64,000 nt of DNA, taken from the NCBI RefSeq assembly GCF_015624485.1, contig NZ_CP061378.1, positions 5,828,001-5,892,000 of the forward strand, in the 5' to 3' direction. The translations under genes were made by a program, and so were the position numbers. Positions within the stretch are counted from its first letter, which is position 1; each line of letters starts with the position of its first letter. This document shows positions 44,079 through 54,054 of this stretch, in pieces. The notes beneath the pieces were generated by a model, which made no database searches, had not been told where the DNA came from, and worked only from the letters and a program-made list of their open reading frames with translations. Source of the stretch: Bradyrhizobium genosp. L. Its GTDB lineage: Bacteria; Pseudomonadota; Alphaproteobacteria; Rhizobiales; Xanthobacteraceae.

Positions 44079-45047
44079 TCAGCGCGGCGGCGCCGACGCC
44101 GGCGGCACCGTCTCGATCAGCTTGCCAGTCAGGATCGGCGCCGAGGTCGGCTGGCCGCTCGGCGAGCCGCCGGCCTGCTCGACGGTCACCGCATAGGTGG
44201 CGCCGTTGATCACGTCGGGGTCGTAGCCCGACAGCACCGGTCGCGCGGTGAAGTCGCTGGTGCCGATCACGCCGAGCGAGCGCGGCTGCGGCAGTTTGTC
44301 GGAGATCAGCCAGAGCTCGAAATTCTTGCCGGGGTCGGCCGTAGCGCCGACCTTGCGGACGGTAAAATTCTTGGTGGCGCCGTCGATGGTCAGAATGAAG
44401 GCCGGACCACCGCTCGGGCCCTGCAGCAGCGCGACATATTGCGAGGACGGCGCGAATGCCGGCGCCGGCACCTTCACTTCCACGGTCTGGATGCGCGGCT
44501 TCGGCCGGAACGCGTTGGGCAGCGCGTCCGGCTGGAAGATCTGCAGACCGAGCATCACCAGCAGGGCAGCCGCGATCGCGCTCGCGGCCGAGGCGATGCT
44601 GCGCCAGCGCCTGACGCGGCTCGAGAGCGCGATGACGTTGCTGTCGTCGTCCACCCTTGCTGGCGCCCGGCGGAGCTCGATCGCAGGCGGCGACGAGGTT
44701 TCGGCGGGGACGAACTCCGGCGCAGGCGAAGGTCGTAGCGACGGCACCGGAGCCGGCGGCGCGACGTGCGACGACAACGGCGGCGCCTCGGGCAGCGGCA
44801 GCGGCGGCCCCTGCGCTTCGCTGGACAGGCCGATCGCCGCCTTGATGTTGTCCCAGACAATCGCGCGCGGTTCGATCGAGCCGACCATCTGGTTCAGCGA
44901 TGCCAGCCTGAACTCCCACGCCTGCACGACGGCCGCGAACGCGCTGTCGAGCGCCGCCATGCTCTCGACCTGCGCGCGCTCCTCGGCGTCGAGCGTCCCG
45001 AGCGCATATTCCGCGGCGAGCGCGATATGGTCTTCGCTATCGGCCAT
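44079..45047 (-). CDS. Anti-sigma factor, RskA/ChrR-like
   Basis: The 322-residue protein has an N-terminal sigma-binding helix set (MADSEDHIALAAEYALGTLD, the ALGTLDxEER signature), a Pro-rich linker, one transmembrane segment (IASAASAIAAALLVMLGLQI) and a periplasmic RskA domain (FELWLISDKLPQPRSLGVIG). It holds the ECF sigma factor encoded just upstream. The start is ATG 45047; TTG 45050 directly before it is also possible. No Shine-Dalgarno is visible. Confidence 0.88.
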   Translation of the reverse strand: MADSEDHIALAAEYALGTLDAEERAQVESMAALDSAFAAVVQAWEFRLASLNQMVGSIEPRAIVWDNIKAAIGLSSEAQGPPLPLPEAPPLSSHVAPPAPVPSLRPSPAPEFVPAETSSPPAIELRRAPARVDDDSNVIALSSRVRRWRSIASAASAIAAALLVMLGLQIFQPDALPNAFRPKPRIQTVEVKVPAPAFAPSSQYVALLQGPSGGPAFILTIDGATKNFTVRKVGATADPGKNFELWLISDKLPQPRSLGVIGTSDFTARPVLSGYDPDVINGATYAVTVEQAGGSPSGQPTSAPILTGKLIETVPPASAPPR

Positions 45048-45057
45048 CAACGTGGTT

Positions 45058-45109
45058 CGCTACAGTCCAAAGCGTTACCGTCCAAATCGCTACAGTCCAA
45101 ATCGCTACA
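45058..45109. repeat. 15-bp tandem repeat between sigma and anti-sigma genes
   Basis: Three full copies on the plus strand: CGCTACAGTCCAAAG (45058), CGTTACCGTCCAAAT (45073), CGCTACAGTCCAAAT (45088), plus a partial fourth (45103). The sigma stop codon (complement of 45105-45107) is inside the fourth copy. The unit length keeps reading frame and the whole array fills the intergenic gap. Confidence 0.85.
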
Positions 45110-45650
45110 AACCAAGGCATTCGCGGATATCCATCAGGCTGCGACGCAGCCACGTCTTCACCGTATTCACCGGCGTCGCGAACTTTCCGGCGAGCTGCTC
45201 GCGGCTCCAGCCGTTGTAATAGGCGAGCAGCACGAGCTTCTGCCGATCCGGCTCCAGACGACCGACGCACTCCAATAGCCGCTTCAACTCTTCCGTCATT
45301 TCCCGCCGCGCCAGCGGATCGGGCTGGTCGGCGGCCACTTCCATGGCTGCAGGCTCGTCTTCCATCGAGACCTCGCCGCGCTTGCGCACGACATCGATGG
45401 CGCGGTTGCGCGCAATCGACGACATCCACGTGATCGGGGAAGCAAGGTCCGGGTTGAACTGTGCGGCGCTGTTCCAGATCTTGACGTAGGCCTCCTGAAG
45501 GACCTCCTCGGCGATATCCTGTCGGCGCAAGATACGCAGCACGACGCCAAAGAGTTTCGCCCGGGTCGCCGCGTAAAGCTGCTCGAAGGCGGCCTCATCC
45601 CGCTCGGCAACGGCGGCGACCAGCCGGGCCAGCTCAGCCGGTGTCAGCAT
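45105..45650 (-). CDS. ECF RNA polymerase sigma factor (SigK/RpoE-like)
   Basis: The 181-residue protein has region 2 (FGVVLRILRRQDIAEEVLQE, then ITWMSSIARNRAIDVVRKRG) and region 4 (LLAYYNGWSREQLAGKFATP, VNTVKTWLRRSLMDIRE). It pairs with the membrane anti-sigma gene 57 bp downstream, which fits the SigK-RskA type of envelope-responsive system. The end is unusual because the stop codon lies in the tandem repeat. Target promoters unknown. Confidence 0.9.
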   Translation of the reverse strand: MLTPAELARLVAAVAERDEAAFEQLYAATRAKLFGVVLRILRRQDIAEEVLQEAYVKIWNSAAQFNPDLASPITWMSSIARNRAIDVVRKRGEVSMEDEPAAMEVAADQPDPLARREMTEELKRLLECVGRLEPDRQKLVLLAYYNGWSREQLAGKFATPVNTVKTWLRRSLMDIRECLGL

Positions 45651-45773
45651 TCAGCGCCCCCCAAAGCCCGCGTCCCCCGTCGCCTCATTTGCCGATCGTC
45701 ACCGTTTGTGTCCGAACGGTGGTAGCATATTTTGCACGCTCGCAGTCCACCAGTGCCCGGCTTGTGGACATCG

Positions 45774-45806
45774 TCAAACAAAAACCCGGACCGTGAGGCC
45801 CGGGTT
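45774..45806 (-). terminator. Terminator after fliJ
   Basis: Arms AACCCGG (45783-45789) and CCGGGTT (45800-45806). Read on the minus strand a T-rich tail (TTTTTGTTTG) follows at 45774-45782. It ends the fliI-fliJ transcript. Confidence 0.75.
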
Positions 45807-45837
45807 CGCGCAATGTGGTCGGCGATGGAAAGTGGGT

Positions 45838-46257
45838 TCAGGCGATGACGCCGAGACGGGCGCGCATCAAGCCGATCGAGTCCATGTCGGCCTGTTCGCG
45901 GGCAGTCTCTTCGGCGCGCTCGCGGGCCTGGTCGCGCTCGTCGAGCAGCTCGACCTTCTTCAGCTCCTCGAAGGCTTCCGACAGCAGCGCCTTGGCGTCC
46001 TCGAGCTGGACCCGCAGCTCGTCGGCCGAACGGGTCAGGTTCTCCCGGCGCTGGATCGCCGCCTTGGCATAGGTCGGATAGGCGAAATGGGTGGGGTCGT
46101 TGATCCCGGCGCGCTCCTGCTCGACCTGGATCTCGCGCTCGAGCTCCACCGACATGCGGTGGAAGTCGGCGATCATGCCTTCGATCTGGGTAACCCGGCG
46201 GCGCTTCTCGTCGACCTGAAACTTCTTCAGGCGGATCAGCGTTTCTCGTGACTTCAT
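45838..46257 (-). CDS. fliJ: Flagellar export chaperone FliJ
   Basis: The 139-residue protein is almost entirely helical coiled coil (MKSRETLIRLKKFQVDEKRR at the start, RVQLEDAKALLSEAFEELKK near the end), with no membrane segments. FliJ couples the FliI ATPase to the FlhA gate. It lies 109 bp downstream of fliI on the same strand. Assigned from coiled-coil pattern, position and N-terminal resemblance. Confidence 0.85.
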   Translation of the reverse strand: MKSRETLIRLKKFQVDEKRRRVTQIEGMIADFHRMSVELEREIQVEQERAGINDPTHFAYPTYAKAAIQRRENLTRSADELRVQLEDAKALLSEAFEELKKVELLDERDQARERAEETAREQADMDSIGLMRARLGVIA

Positions 46258-46366
46258 CGACTCATACTCCCCAGAAGTCCCGAACCTGAACGCGGGACAG
46301 AGCCGGCTCCCCCCTGGGCCGCACCGGCTTCGCTAATGGTGTAGAGCCGATGATGGCCTGACAAAG

Positions 46367-47692
46367 TTAGCGTTCCGTTTCCAAACCCGACAGGATTTGA
46401 GCGAGTTGCCGGTAGCCGTCGCCGAGGCTGGTGGCCTCTTCCTTGCGCTGGCGCAGGAACGCCTCCAGCGGCTCGTGCAGCCGGATCGCCTCGTCGACCT
46501 CGGGGCTGGAACCCGGCCGGTAGGCGCCGAGCCGGATCAGTTCCTCCATGTCGGCATAGGTCGCCATCACCTGCCGCGCCTTGGTGATAAAGGGCAGGAA
46601 GTTCGGGTCGGCGGACCGCGGCATGGTGCGCGAGACCGATTTGAGGATGTTCACCGCCGGATAACGGCCGCGCTCGGCGATCGCGCGCTGCATCACGATG
46701 TGGCCGTCGAGGATGCCGCGCACCGCGTCCGCGATCGGCTCATTATGGTCGTCGCCGTCGACCAGCACGGTGAAGATCGCAGTGATGGTGCCGGCGCCGG
46801 TGCCCGGCCCTGCCCGCTCCAACAGCTTCGGCAATTCGGTGAACACGGTCGGCGTGTAGCCCTTGGCGGTCGGCGGCTCGCCGGCCGACAGCCCGATCTC
46901 GCGCTGCGCCATCGCAAAGCGCGTCACCGAGTCCATCAGGCACAGCACGTCCTGGTCCTCGTCGCGGAAGTACTCCGCGATCGACAGCGTCAGATAGGCC
47001 GCCTGGCGCCGCATCAGCGCCGGCTCGTCCGAGGTCGCGACCACCACGACCGAGCGCGCCAATCCCTCTTCGCCGAGATCTTCCTGCAGGAATTCCTGCA
47101 CCTCGCGGCCGCGTTCGCCGATCAGCCCGATCACCGAGATCGCGGCATCGACATTGCGCGCCAGCATCGACAGCAGCACCGACTTGCCGACGCCGGAGCC
47201 GGCGAAGATGCCGAGCCGCTGCCCGCGGCAGCAGGTGAGGAATGTATTGAGACCGCGCACGCCGAGGTCGAGCGGCGGGCCGACCCGCTGGCGCGAATGC
47301 GCCGGCGGCGGCGAATTGCGGTAGGGCATCGGGGAGGCGCCGTGCACGAGCGGCCCCTTGCCGTCGATCGGCTCGCCCATCGCATTGACGACGCGGCCGA
47401 GCCAGGCCGGCGACGGCCGCACCTGGCTCGCCGCATTGGCGATGACCGCGCGGCAGCCGCGCCTGACGCCGTCGAGGCCGCCGAACGGCATCACCACCGC
47501 GTTCTCGCCGGAGAAGCCGATCACCTCGGCTGGAATGAAGCGGCCCTGGCCGACGTCGATCACGATGCGGGCGCCGACCGACATCGCGTGGATCGGGCCC
47601 GCAATCTCCACCATGAGCCCGCGAACGCCGACGACGCGGCCATAAATATTGACGCCGTCGATGTCGCCGATCTGCTCCGCGAGCGCCTTCAT
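46367..47692 (-). CDS. fliI: Flagellum-specific ATPase FliI
   Basis: The 441-residue ATPase has Walker [15 protein letters not shown], the [12 protein letters not shown] segment, Walker B-like [20 protein letters not shown] and [20 protein letters not shown]. It is a rotary-type ATPase that energises flagellar protein export with FliJ and FliH. The sequence is normal in length. Start ATG 47692; gene upstream of fliJ. Divergent from ctrA across a 366-bp gap. Confidence 0.95.
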   Translation of the reverse strand: MKALAEQIGDIDGVNIYGRVVGVRGLMVEIAGPIHAMSVGARIVIDVGQGRFIPAEVIGFSGENAVVMPFGGLDGVRRGCRAVIANAASQVRPSPAWLGRVVNAMGEPIDGKGPLVHGASPMPYRNSPPPAHSRQRVGPPLDLGVRGLNTFLTCCRGQRLGIFAGSGVGKSVLLSMLARNVDAAISVIGLIGERGREVQEFLQEDLGEEGLARSVVVVATSDEPALMRRQAAYLTLSIAEYFRDEDQDVLCLMDSVTRFAMAQREIGLSAGEPPTAKGYTPTVFTELPKLLERAGPGTGAGTITAIFTVLVDGDDHNEPIADAVRGILDGHIVMQRAIAERGRYPAVNILKSVSRTMPRSADPNFLPFITKARQVMATYADMEELIRLGAYRPGSSPEVDEAIRLHEPLEAFLRQRKEEATSLGDGYRQLAQILSGLETER

Positions 47693-48058
47693 TGCGAAAA
47701 CCTTAAGTTTCGACGCTTTTGGCCCCGCCGCTTAACTTCGTGTTTACCCGCATCATTAATCATTGCGTCACTGTCTTTGGTAACTGAGGTCGCTTGCCCT
47801 TCAGAAGAAGGGCGAGTCGCGAGAGTCGGTTAGGCCTGGCTCTTAATGTGGAACGTGAACGAGCGCGGATAGGAAAAGCTTCTTCTACGCAATATCTTAG
47901 GGCGATTCGACAAAAATTGCACGGTTAGAGCTTGCGCGGAGGAATCAGTTTTTGTTAACCATGACTCGTCAGGATCCGAATCAGTTGTCAAAGGCGTTTT
48001 GTGAGTGCCGCAAGTGCGGCCGACCTGACGCCCGGAGCGGCGACTATAGGGGACTGGC
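47693..48058. promoter_or_regulatory. Divergent promoter region of fliI and ctrA
   Basis: 366 bp without a gene. TTAA-cttcgtg-TTTAC (47732-47747) is a near match to the CtrA consensus TTAA-N7-TTAAC, and another TTAACC half site is at 47955. The position upstream of ctrA fits autoregulation, and that upstream of fliI fits flagellar control. Only half-quality matches, so inferred. Confidence 0.45.
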
Positions 48059-48760
<702 letters not shown>

Positions 48761-48808
48761 TCTCAGGGCTTCATGCAGCGAACCTCAGGGTTCGACCTCC
48801 CGACTTGG

Positions 48809-48834
48809 ACCCCGCCGCAAATGGCGGGGTTTTT
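48809..48834 (+). terminator. Terminator after ctrA
   Basis: ACCCCGCC (48809-48816), loop GCAAAT, GGCGGGGT (48823-48830), then TTTT. Lies 48 bp after the ctrA stop and 12 bp before the convergent S53 peptidase stop. Confidence 0.85.
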
Positions 48835-48845
48835 GTTTGTGGAGG

Positions 48846-50435
48846 CTACGCCACCGGGATCGCGGCGAGCGCTGCAACGATATCCGCGCCGTTCGGCACG
48901 CCCAGTCCGGTGCAGGCGTTCCAGCCGCGGCCTGCATCGTAGCCCTTGCCGTCGACCTTGTTGTCGCCGCGCTCGATCTGCCGGAACAGCGCCGCGTTGG
49001 CGTAGAGCGCGGAATTGACGAAGCCGAGCGGTGTGGCGCGGCCGGCATTGGCGATCGCGATCAGCCCGGCCCAGAGCGGCGCGACCGCGCTGGTGCCGTC
49101 CTTGATCATCACCTTGCCGTTGAGCACGATCTTGTAGCCCGGCGTACCGGCCGCAGCCGCGGCCACGTCGGGAACGCCGCGCCGCTGGCCGCCGTCATTG
49201 ACCGATGGCGGCAGCGTGAGACCGGTCTGGTAGGCCGGCACCGGAAAGACGTCGCTGATCCCGCCGCCGGTGCCGGTGGCGCCGCCGTCGTTCCAGACGA
49301 CCTCCTCGCCGGCCGCGGCAGCAGGCTGCGTGCCGCCGCAGCTCAGCGCATAGGGGCTCGAGGCCGGAAACCAGACATGCGCGTCGCCGTCGTTCAGCCC
49401 GCCGGTCGCGAGCTGGTCGCCGGCGGCGAACAGCACGGTGACGTTCAGCCGCTTGGCATCGGCCAGCACGCCCTGCATCGCGTCGCGCGCCGAGGAGCTC
49501 CAGAAGGTCTCCACACTGCCCCAGCTCACCGACAGCACCTGCGGCTTGTTGACCTTGTCGAAGACCGCCTGGTTGATCGCGCCGACCAGGCTCTGGATGT
49601 TGTTGCCGGCGAAGTAGACCACGATACGCGCCTTCGGCAGCAGGCTGGCGAGGATCTGGAGATCGAGCGCGATCTCCTCGTCGGACACGGTCCCTTGGCC
49701 GAATTGATTGCCGCCGCCTGCCGGCGCTGTGCCGCCGGCGACCGTGACGGCCTGGTCGATGATGTCGGGCGCCGCCCGCCCCGTCGCGGCCAGCGCCTGG
49801 GCCAGATCGGTTTTGAGGTAACCGCCGCCGAGCGCGATGATGCCGACGCAGATTTTCGAGACGTCGCGGTCGAGCGGGATACCGTAGCGCGCGGCCACTT
49901 CGGTCGGCCACAGCCCGGCACCCGCGCCGTTGCCGGCAAGCGCGCGCAACCGCGGCGCCGGCCTGAACACCGGCCGGTCGTCGAAGCCGAGGATGGCACG
50001 CGTCCACGGCGCGATCTCCTTCGGGACCACCAGCGTGCCGACGCGGGCGCGGAAGCGGCACTGGCCATCATCATAGATGCGCAGCGTCGCGCCGAGGACC
50101 TCGGTCAGCAGGCGCGCCGTCGCCGCCAGCGTGACGATGCGCTGCGACAGGTCGATGTCGAGCACCGTGACGTGAAACTTCGCCGCCAGCTTCTTGATGC
50201 GCTCGGCGGCGCGGCCGTGGGTGCGGCGGCGCTGCGCCGCGAGCGCCGGCCGCGTGATCGGCTTCGCCAGCCTGGCGAGGTCGCCGGCGCTGCCCGGCTG
50301 GAATGCGTCGGGCGTGCGCCGCTTCAGGTAGACGGTGATGACGATGCGTTCATCCGGATCGACCTCGCCGACATATGTCGCACCGATCGGGGCGGCGCGA
50401 TAACTGCCGGCGAGTTGTACCGTCGACCCGGTCAC
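48846..50435 (-). CDS. S53 family peptidase (sedolisin / kumamolisin-like)
   Basis: The 529-residue protein has the pro-domain type N terminus and a catalytic domain with ExxxD pair (SDEEIALDLQ: Glu254, Asp258), the oxyanion Asp340 in FAAGD and catalytic Ser449 in DGTSAVAPLWAG, with PDVAAAAAGTPGY before it. A C-terminal calcium-site region DAGRGWNACTGLGVPNG closes it. No signal peptide is evident, odd for a family usually secreted. The start codon is GTG. It is 16 bp downstream of the cytochrome-like gene, so it is probably co-transcribed. Substrate unknown. Confidence 0.92.
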   Translation of the reverse strand: MTGSTVQLAGSYRAAPIGATYVGEVDPDERIVITVYLKRRTPDAFQPGSAGDLARLAKPITRPALAAQRRRTHGRAAERIKKLAAKFHVTVLDIDLSQRIVTLAATARLLTEVLGATLRIYDDGQCRFRARVGTLVVPKEIAPWTRAILGFDDRPVFRPAPRLRALAGNGAGAGLWPTEVAARYGIPLDRDVSKICVGIIALGGGYLKTDLAQALAATGRAAPDIIDQAVTVAGGTAPAGGGNQFGQGTVSDEEIALDLQILASLLPKARIVVYFAGNNIQSLVGAINQAVFDKVNKPQVLSVSWGSVETFWSSSARDAMQGVLADAKRLNVTVLFAAGDQLATGGLNDGDAHVWFPASSPYALSCGGTQPAAAAGEEVVWNDGGATGTGGGISDVFPVPAYQTGLTLPPSVNDGGQRRGVPDVAAAAAGTPGYKIVLNGKVMIKDGTSAVAPLWAGLIAIANAGRATPLGFVNSALYANAALFRQIERGDNKVDGKGYDAGRGWNACTGLGVPNGADIVAALAAIPVA

Positions 50436-50451
50436 CGCTGCGCCCGCCTGA

Positions 50452-51624
50452 TCATTTGCCCTTGCAGTTGCGGTTCACCTTCGGCGGATCCTGGGTGTCG
50501 TCGAGCGCGCAGAACGGGATCGACCAGACGAAGTCGGCCGAGGTCGCGATCTGCGACAGGCCGCTCATGCCCTGGAAGATCGGCGGCTGGCTGGAGAAGC
50601 TCCAGTACCAGGCCGGCTGGATCGGGCCGAGCGGCGCGCCGTTGTCGTCAAACCCTGCGCTCGAGGTCGCGGCGCCCTTGCTGTCCCAGGCGGCGCGGCC
50701 ATGGCAGGTGATGCAGGAGGATTGATCGACGAAGCCGTTCTCGGTGACCGAATTGCCGAGGCGAACATCGAGCCCGGTGGCATCGGTGAAATCGGTCTGC
50801 GATCCCTTCAGGCAATAATTGGCGAACGCCGGATCCCAATCGGCCGATGCGATCATCGCCGTGAGCGCCGGCGTCTTGACGCAATCGGGGTAGCCCTGGT
50901 CGGCCTGCTGGTTGGGCGGCACCGGATTGGTCTGCGCACCGAACGAATCGCGGCAGCCGATGATGTCGCAGCGCCCGGGATTGAACTTGTGCTCGAAGGT
51001 CGCCCAGGTCCAGTTCGGCACCGCCTTGGAGATGATGTGCATCGACACGAAGGCATATTGCTTGCCGTCGGCGCCGGTGTTGACGTGATACAGTTTGGGC
51101 ACGTCGGCGGCCGCGACCTTGCCGTTGGTGAAGGCGGGAATGTCCGTCACCGGCACCCAGTTCGCCTTGACCTCCATCGCGCCGACCGGGAACGAGAGGG
51201 TCTTGCCGAACGCGGCGCGAAGACCCGAGATCTTGTAGAGGTTGTTCTGGACGATGAAGTCGAACGAATCCTTGTTGCGGCGGGATTCCTCGAGCACGCC
51301 GCGGCCAGGCGGGATCGCCGGAAGCAGCTTGCCGGCGCGCTGCAGCGCGACCCGGCCGAGTTCCGGCACCGCAGGCTCATGCAGCTGGAGCGGCACGGGC
51401 GCGGCCGGAAATTGCGGATTCACCTTGAACGTATCGGTGTCGCTGGCCCAGGTCTCGAACAGCGCGTTGCTGCCGCCGGCGCGGGCATTGACCTGAATGA
51501 AGAACTGCCAGGCGAGCTGATCCGGCGCGTTCATCGCCGGGTTGGGCGTCGACTGCGCCGCGGCCGGAACGATGGGAAGCAGAAACAGACCACAGGCGAG
51601 CGCAAAATCGATCGGTCTTCTCAT
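50452..51624 (-). CDS. Exported protein with single CxxCH motif
   Basis: Starts at ATG 51624 (signal peptide MRRPIDFALACGLFLLPIVP, cut near AAAQS), with GGAG upstream. The 390-residue mature domain contains SSCITCHGRAAWDSKG, one heme-binding type CxxCH, and an additional pair CDIIGC. The rest has no recognised family. It could be a c-type cytochrome-like redox protein in the periplasm. Operon with the small gene upstream and the S53 peptidase downstream. Confidence 0.7.
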   Translation of the reverse strand: MRRPIDFALACGLFLLPIVPAAAQSTPNPAMNAPDQLAWQFFIQVNARAGGSNALFETWASDTDTFKVNPQFPAAPVPLQLHEPAVPELGRVALQRAGKLLPAIPPGRGVLEESRRNKDSFDFIVQNNLYKISGLRAAFGKTLSFPVGAMEVKANWVPVTDIPAFTNGKVAAADVPKLYHVNTGADGKQYAFVSMHIISKAVPNWTWATFEHKFNPGRCDIIGCRDSFGAQTNPVPPNQQADQGYPDCVKTPALTAMIASADWDPAFANYCLKGSQTDFTDATGLDVRLGNSVTENGFVDQSSCITCHGRAAWDSKGAATSSAGFDDNGAPLGPIQPAWYWSFSSQPPIFQGMSGLSQIATSADFVWSIPFCALDDTQDPPKVNRNCKGK

Positions 51625-51658
51625 CTTTGCTCTCCACTCAAGGGGATTAGGGCAAGGG

Positions 51659-51916
51659 TTAGGGTTGGAATCCATCCGTGATCCAGCTCGCATAGATGTC
51701 GAGCGTGTCCTGCGACCATTTGTGACCGGGCGGCATGAAGCCGGCCGTCAGCGCGGCGAAGACGCGGCGCGCATTGGCGTGGTCGGAAAAATCATCATTG
51801 GCGGCCGGGTCGCACATCCAACCGGCATCGTCGAGACGAACGCCTTTCGGATCCATGCAATGAACGTCGCCCGGGCGAAATAGCGGCAGAATGTCCTTGC
51901 CATAGCTCGTGGTCAT
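51659..51916 (-). CDS. Small hypothetical protein, first gene of the S53 operon (85 aa)
   Basis: Begins MTTSYGKDILPLFRPGDVHC and ends ASWITDGFQP, with WMCDPAANDDFSDHANARRV and FMPPGHKWSQDTLDIYASWI between. Several Cys, His and Asp residues; no signal or membrane segment. The pattern resembles small domains linked to cytochrome-type or thiol oxidase partners, but I do not recognise a family. The start is ATG 51916 with GGTGA upstream. 34 bp before the CxxCH gene. Confidence 0.6.
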   Translation of the reverse strand: MTTSYGKDILPLFRPGDVHCMDPKGVRLDDAGWMCDPAANDDFSDHANARRVFAALTAGFMPPGHKWSQDTLDIYASWITDGFQP

Positions 51917-52150
51917 GGCGGTCACCGATCCTGTTCGCGAGCCTACACTTCAGGTTGCATGTTCTATAGACGACTATTACGCGCGCCGTTGTGAAGCGGA
52001 TCACAAGCACGCGCCGCCATCGCAACGGTTTTTGTTTTCGGCATTGTGAACCAACTCACGCGTGGGCAACCGATAATCATCGCACAATCCAGGCGAGAAC
52101 GGCCCGGACCGTCCGGGCTGGACCTCGTTCGCTGAAAGATCGGACCGCCG

Positions 52151-53017
52151 ATGTTCATCCTGCTTGGGGTGCCCGACGATCCCTGCCTCATGGCGATGGC
52201 AAATGCGCTCGCCGAACGGGGCCGCGACGCGTCGATCCTTGCGCATCCCTTTGCCGAAAGGGCGTGTGGTGCCTGGCGATATGACAACGCCGGTGCCGAC
52301 ATCGCGCTGTCGATCGACGGCAAGGCGGTCGCGATCGAGGGCGTGCTGGCATCGCGGCGTTCGCTGCCGCGGATCACGCCGTCCGAACAATGGTCGCAGC
52401 AGGATTTGCTCTATGCCAACGCCGAAGGCGAAGCTGCCTTGCTCGGCTGGCTGTGGGCGCTGCCCTGTCCGGTGATCGACCGCTGGCCGGCCTGGCTGTG
52501 GTACCACACGCGGCGCCCGCTGCTCTCATGGGCCCCGCTGCTGGCGCAAGCCGGACTGCCGCCGCTCGACTGCATCGTCACGTCGGACGCGCAGGAGCTG
52601 ACGCGCTTCATGGCCGCGCAGGGTGGTGCTGCGATTGATCCGCCGGCCGGCGGCGTCCGGCAACTCGTCGGCGCCGACGAGAAGGCGGAGCTCGCGCTTG
52701 GCGCGCGACGGACGCCGGTGCGGCTCACCGGACTGCACCAGGGCGCGTGGCGTGCCTGCCTCGCCGGAAACAGTCTGATCTGGGACGACGGCACGGCGCC
52801 GGATGCAGATCGATTGACGCCGCGTCTGCGCGCGTTCGCGGCGCGCGTCGGGCTGAGCTTCGTCGAATTCATCGTCACCTCGGATGCCGCGCCGCGGATC
52901 GTCGATGTCGAGCCGCGTGTGCGCTACGAGCTGTTCGGGCCTCTCGCACGCCGCGCCATCGCCGATGCGCTGGCCGGCGCACTGACCGCTACAGACAACA
53001 TGCGGGCCGCGTCATGA
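52151..53017 (+). CDS. ATP-grasp-like hypothetical protein (288 aa)
   Basis: First of two overlapping genes. The N terminus MFILLGVPDDPCLMAMANAL reads like the pre-ATP-grasp fold, and near the C terminus the segment SFVEFIVTSDAAPRIVDVEP, then RVRYELFG, matches the last strand of an ATP-grasp domain, where the metal-binding Glu/Asn usually lie; here Glu is kept but Asn is replaced by Arg. The central ATP-binding Lys/Gly loop is not obvious. It may be an inactive or partial ATP-grasp subunit. The stop overlaps the next ATG. Confidence 0.6.
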   Translation: MFILLGVPDDPCLMAMANALAERGRDASILAHPFAERACGAWRYDNAGADIALSIDGKAVAIEGVLASRRSLPRITPSEQWSQQDLLYANAEGEAALLGWLWALPCPVIDRWPAWLWYHTRRPLLSWAPLLAQAGLPPLDCIVTSDAQELTRFMAAQGGAAIDPPAGGVRQLVGADEKAELALGARRTPVRLTGLHQGAWRACLAGNSLIWDDGTAPDADRLTPRLRAFAARVGLSFVEFIVTSDAAPRIVDVEPRVRYELFGPLARRAIADALAGALTATDNMRAAS

Positions 53018-53979
53018 TCCTGATTTGCGGCCGCGTCACCGAGCCGGTCACCGAGCTGGTCTGCGCCAGGCTCGCCGCCGAAGGCCTCCCCTATCGCGTG
53101 CTGGACCCGAACGTGCCGGCCGATCCCGACGTCGCCCCCGCGCTGCACGCGCGATGGCGCGACGGCTCGCTGGTCGACTTCCATATCGCGGGTCCCGGCT
53201 GGCATCTCGACGCCGGCGATGTCACCGGCGTGTATTTCAGGCCGGTGCAGAGCGCGACCCCCGACATCCCAGGCCTCTCACCGGAAGCTGCCATCGCGCT
53301 ACAGGCGCAGCGGCTGGCGGCGCTGGGCGCGGTGCTCGATGCGCTGCCCTGCCCCGTCGTCAATCCCGTCAACGCCGGCATGTCCAACAACAGCAAGCCC
53401 TACCAGGCCATGCTGATCCGCGACTGCGGCTTCCTGGTGCCGGCCACGCTGGTCACCAACGATCCAGACGCCGCTCTCGCCTTCGCGGCCGCGCATGATG
53501 ACGACGTGATCTACAAGTCGATCAGCGGCGTCCGCTCCATCGTCCGCCGCTTCGACGCGCGGCAGGCCGAGCGGCTGCCGCTGCTGCGCCACGGCCCCGC
53601 CCAGTTCCAGCAGCGCATCAAAGGACGCGACGTGCGGGTCCATGTGGTCGCCGATCGTGTTTTCGCAACCGAGATCGAAACGCCATCGGTCGACTATCGC
53701 TATGCTGCCGGCGACGGACAGCCGATCGCGATGCGGCCGACCGAATTGCCCGACGATGTCGCCGCGCGATGCATCGCGCTGACCAAGCGTCTCGGCCTGT
53801 TGCTCTCCGGCATCGACCTGAAGCAAACGCCCGACAACGAGTTCTTCTGCTTCGAAGCCAATCCCTCGCCGGGCTTCCTGTTCTTCGAGCGTGCGACAAA
53901 TCAGCCCATCAGCACCGCGATCGCACAACTGCTTGCGGGAGCGACGGTTTTCGCAAAGCCCGCTGAAGTTGCATTGTGA
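53014..53979 (+). CDS. ATP-grasp ligase (RimK / amidoligase-type)
   Basis: The 321-residue protein starts at ATG 53014, overlapping the previous stop by ATGA. The N-terminal MILICGRVTEPVTELVCARL is a pre-grasp fold, followed by VIYKSISGVRSIVRRFDA, the Lys-containing ATP loop, and GIDLKQTPDNEFFCFEANPS, the strand with metal-binding Glu281 and Asn283. Such enzymes form an amide or ester bond to a carboxylate via acyl phosphate. Proteins of this kind modify peptides (graspetide ligases, RimK) or metabolites. The following gene at 54055 is a candidate substrate. A longer upstream frame is spurious. Confidence 0.78.
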   Translation: MILICGRVTEPVTELVCARLAAEGLPYRVLDPNVPADPDVAPALHARWRDGSLVDFHIAGPGWHLDAGDVTGVYFRPVQSATPDIPGLSPEAAIALQAQRLAALGAVLDALPCPVVNPVNAGMSNNSKPYQAMLIRDCGFLVPATLVTNDPDAALAFAAAHDDDVIYKSISGVRSIVRRFDARQAERLPLLRHGPAQFQQRIKGRDVRVHVVADRVFATEIETPSVDYRYAAGDGQPIAMRPTELPDDVAARCIALTKRLGLLLSGIDLKQTPDNEFFCFEANPSPGFLFFERATNQPISTAIAQLLAGATVFAKPAEVAL

Positions 53980-54054
53980 GATAGTACATATCTACCGAGA
54001 TATGGGCCCGGTATCCTGCTCCCGTTTCATCACCTCAGCATGGGAGAACTGGTC

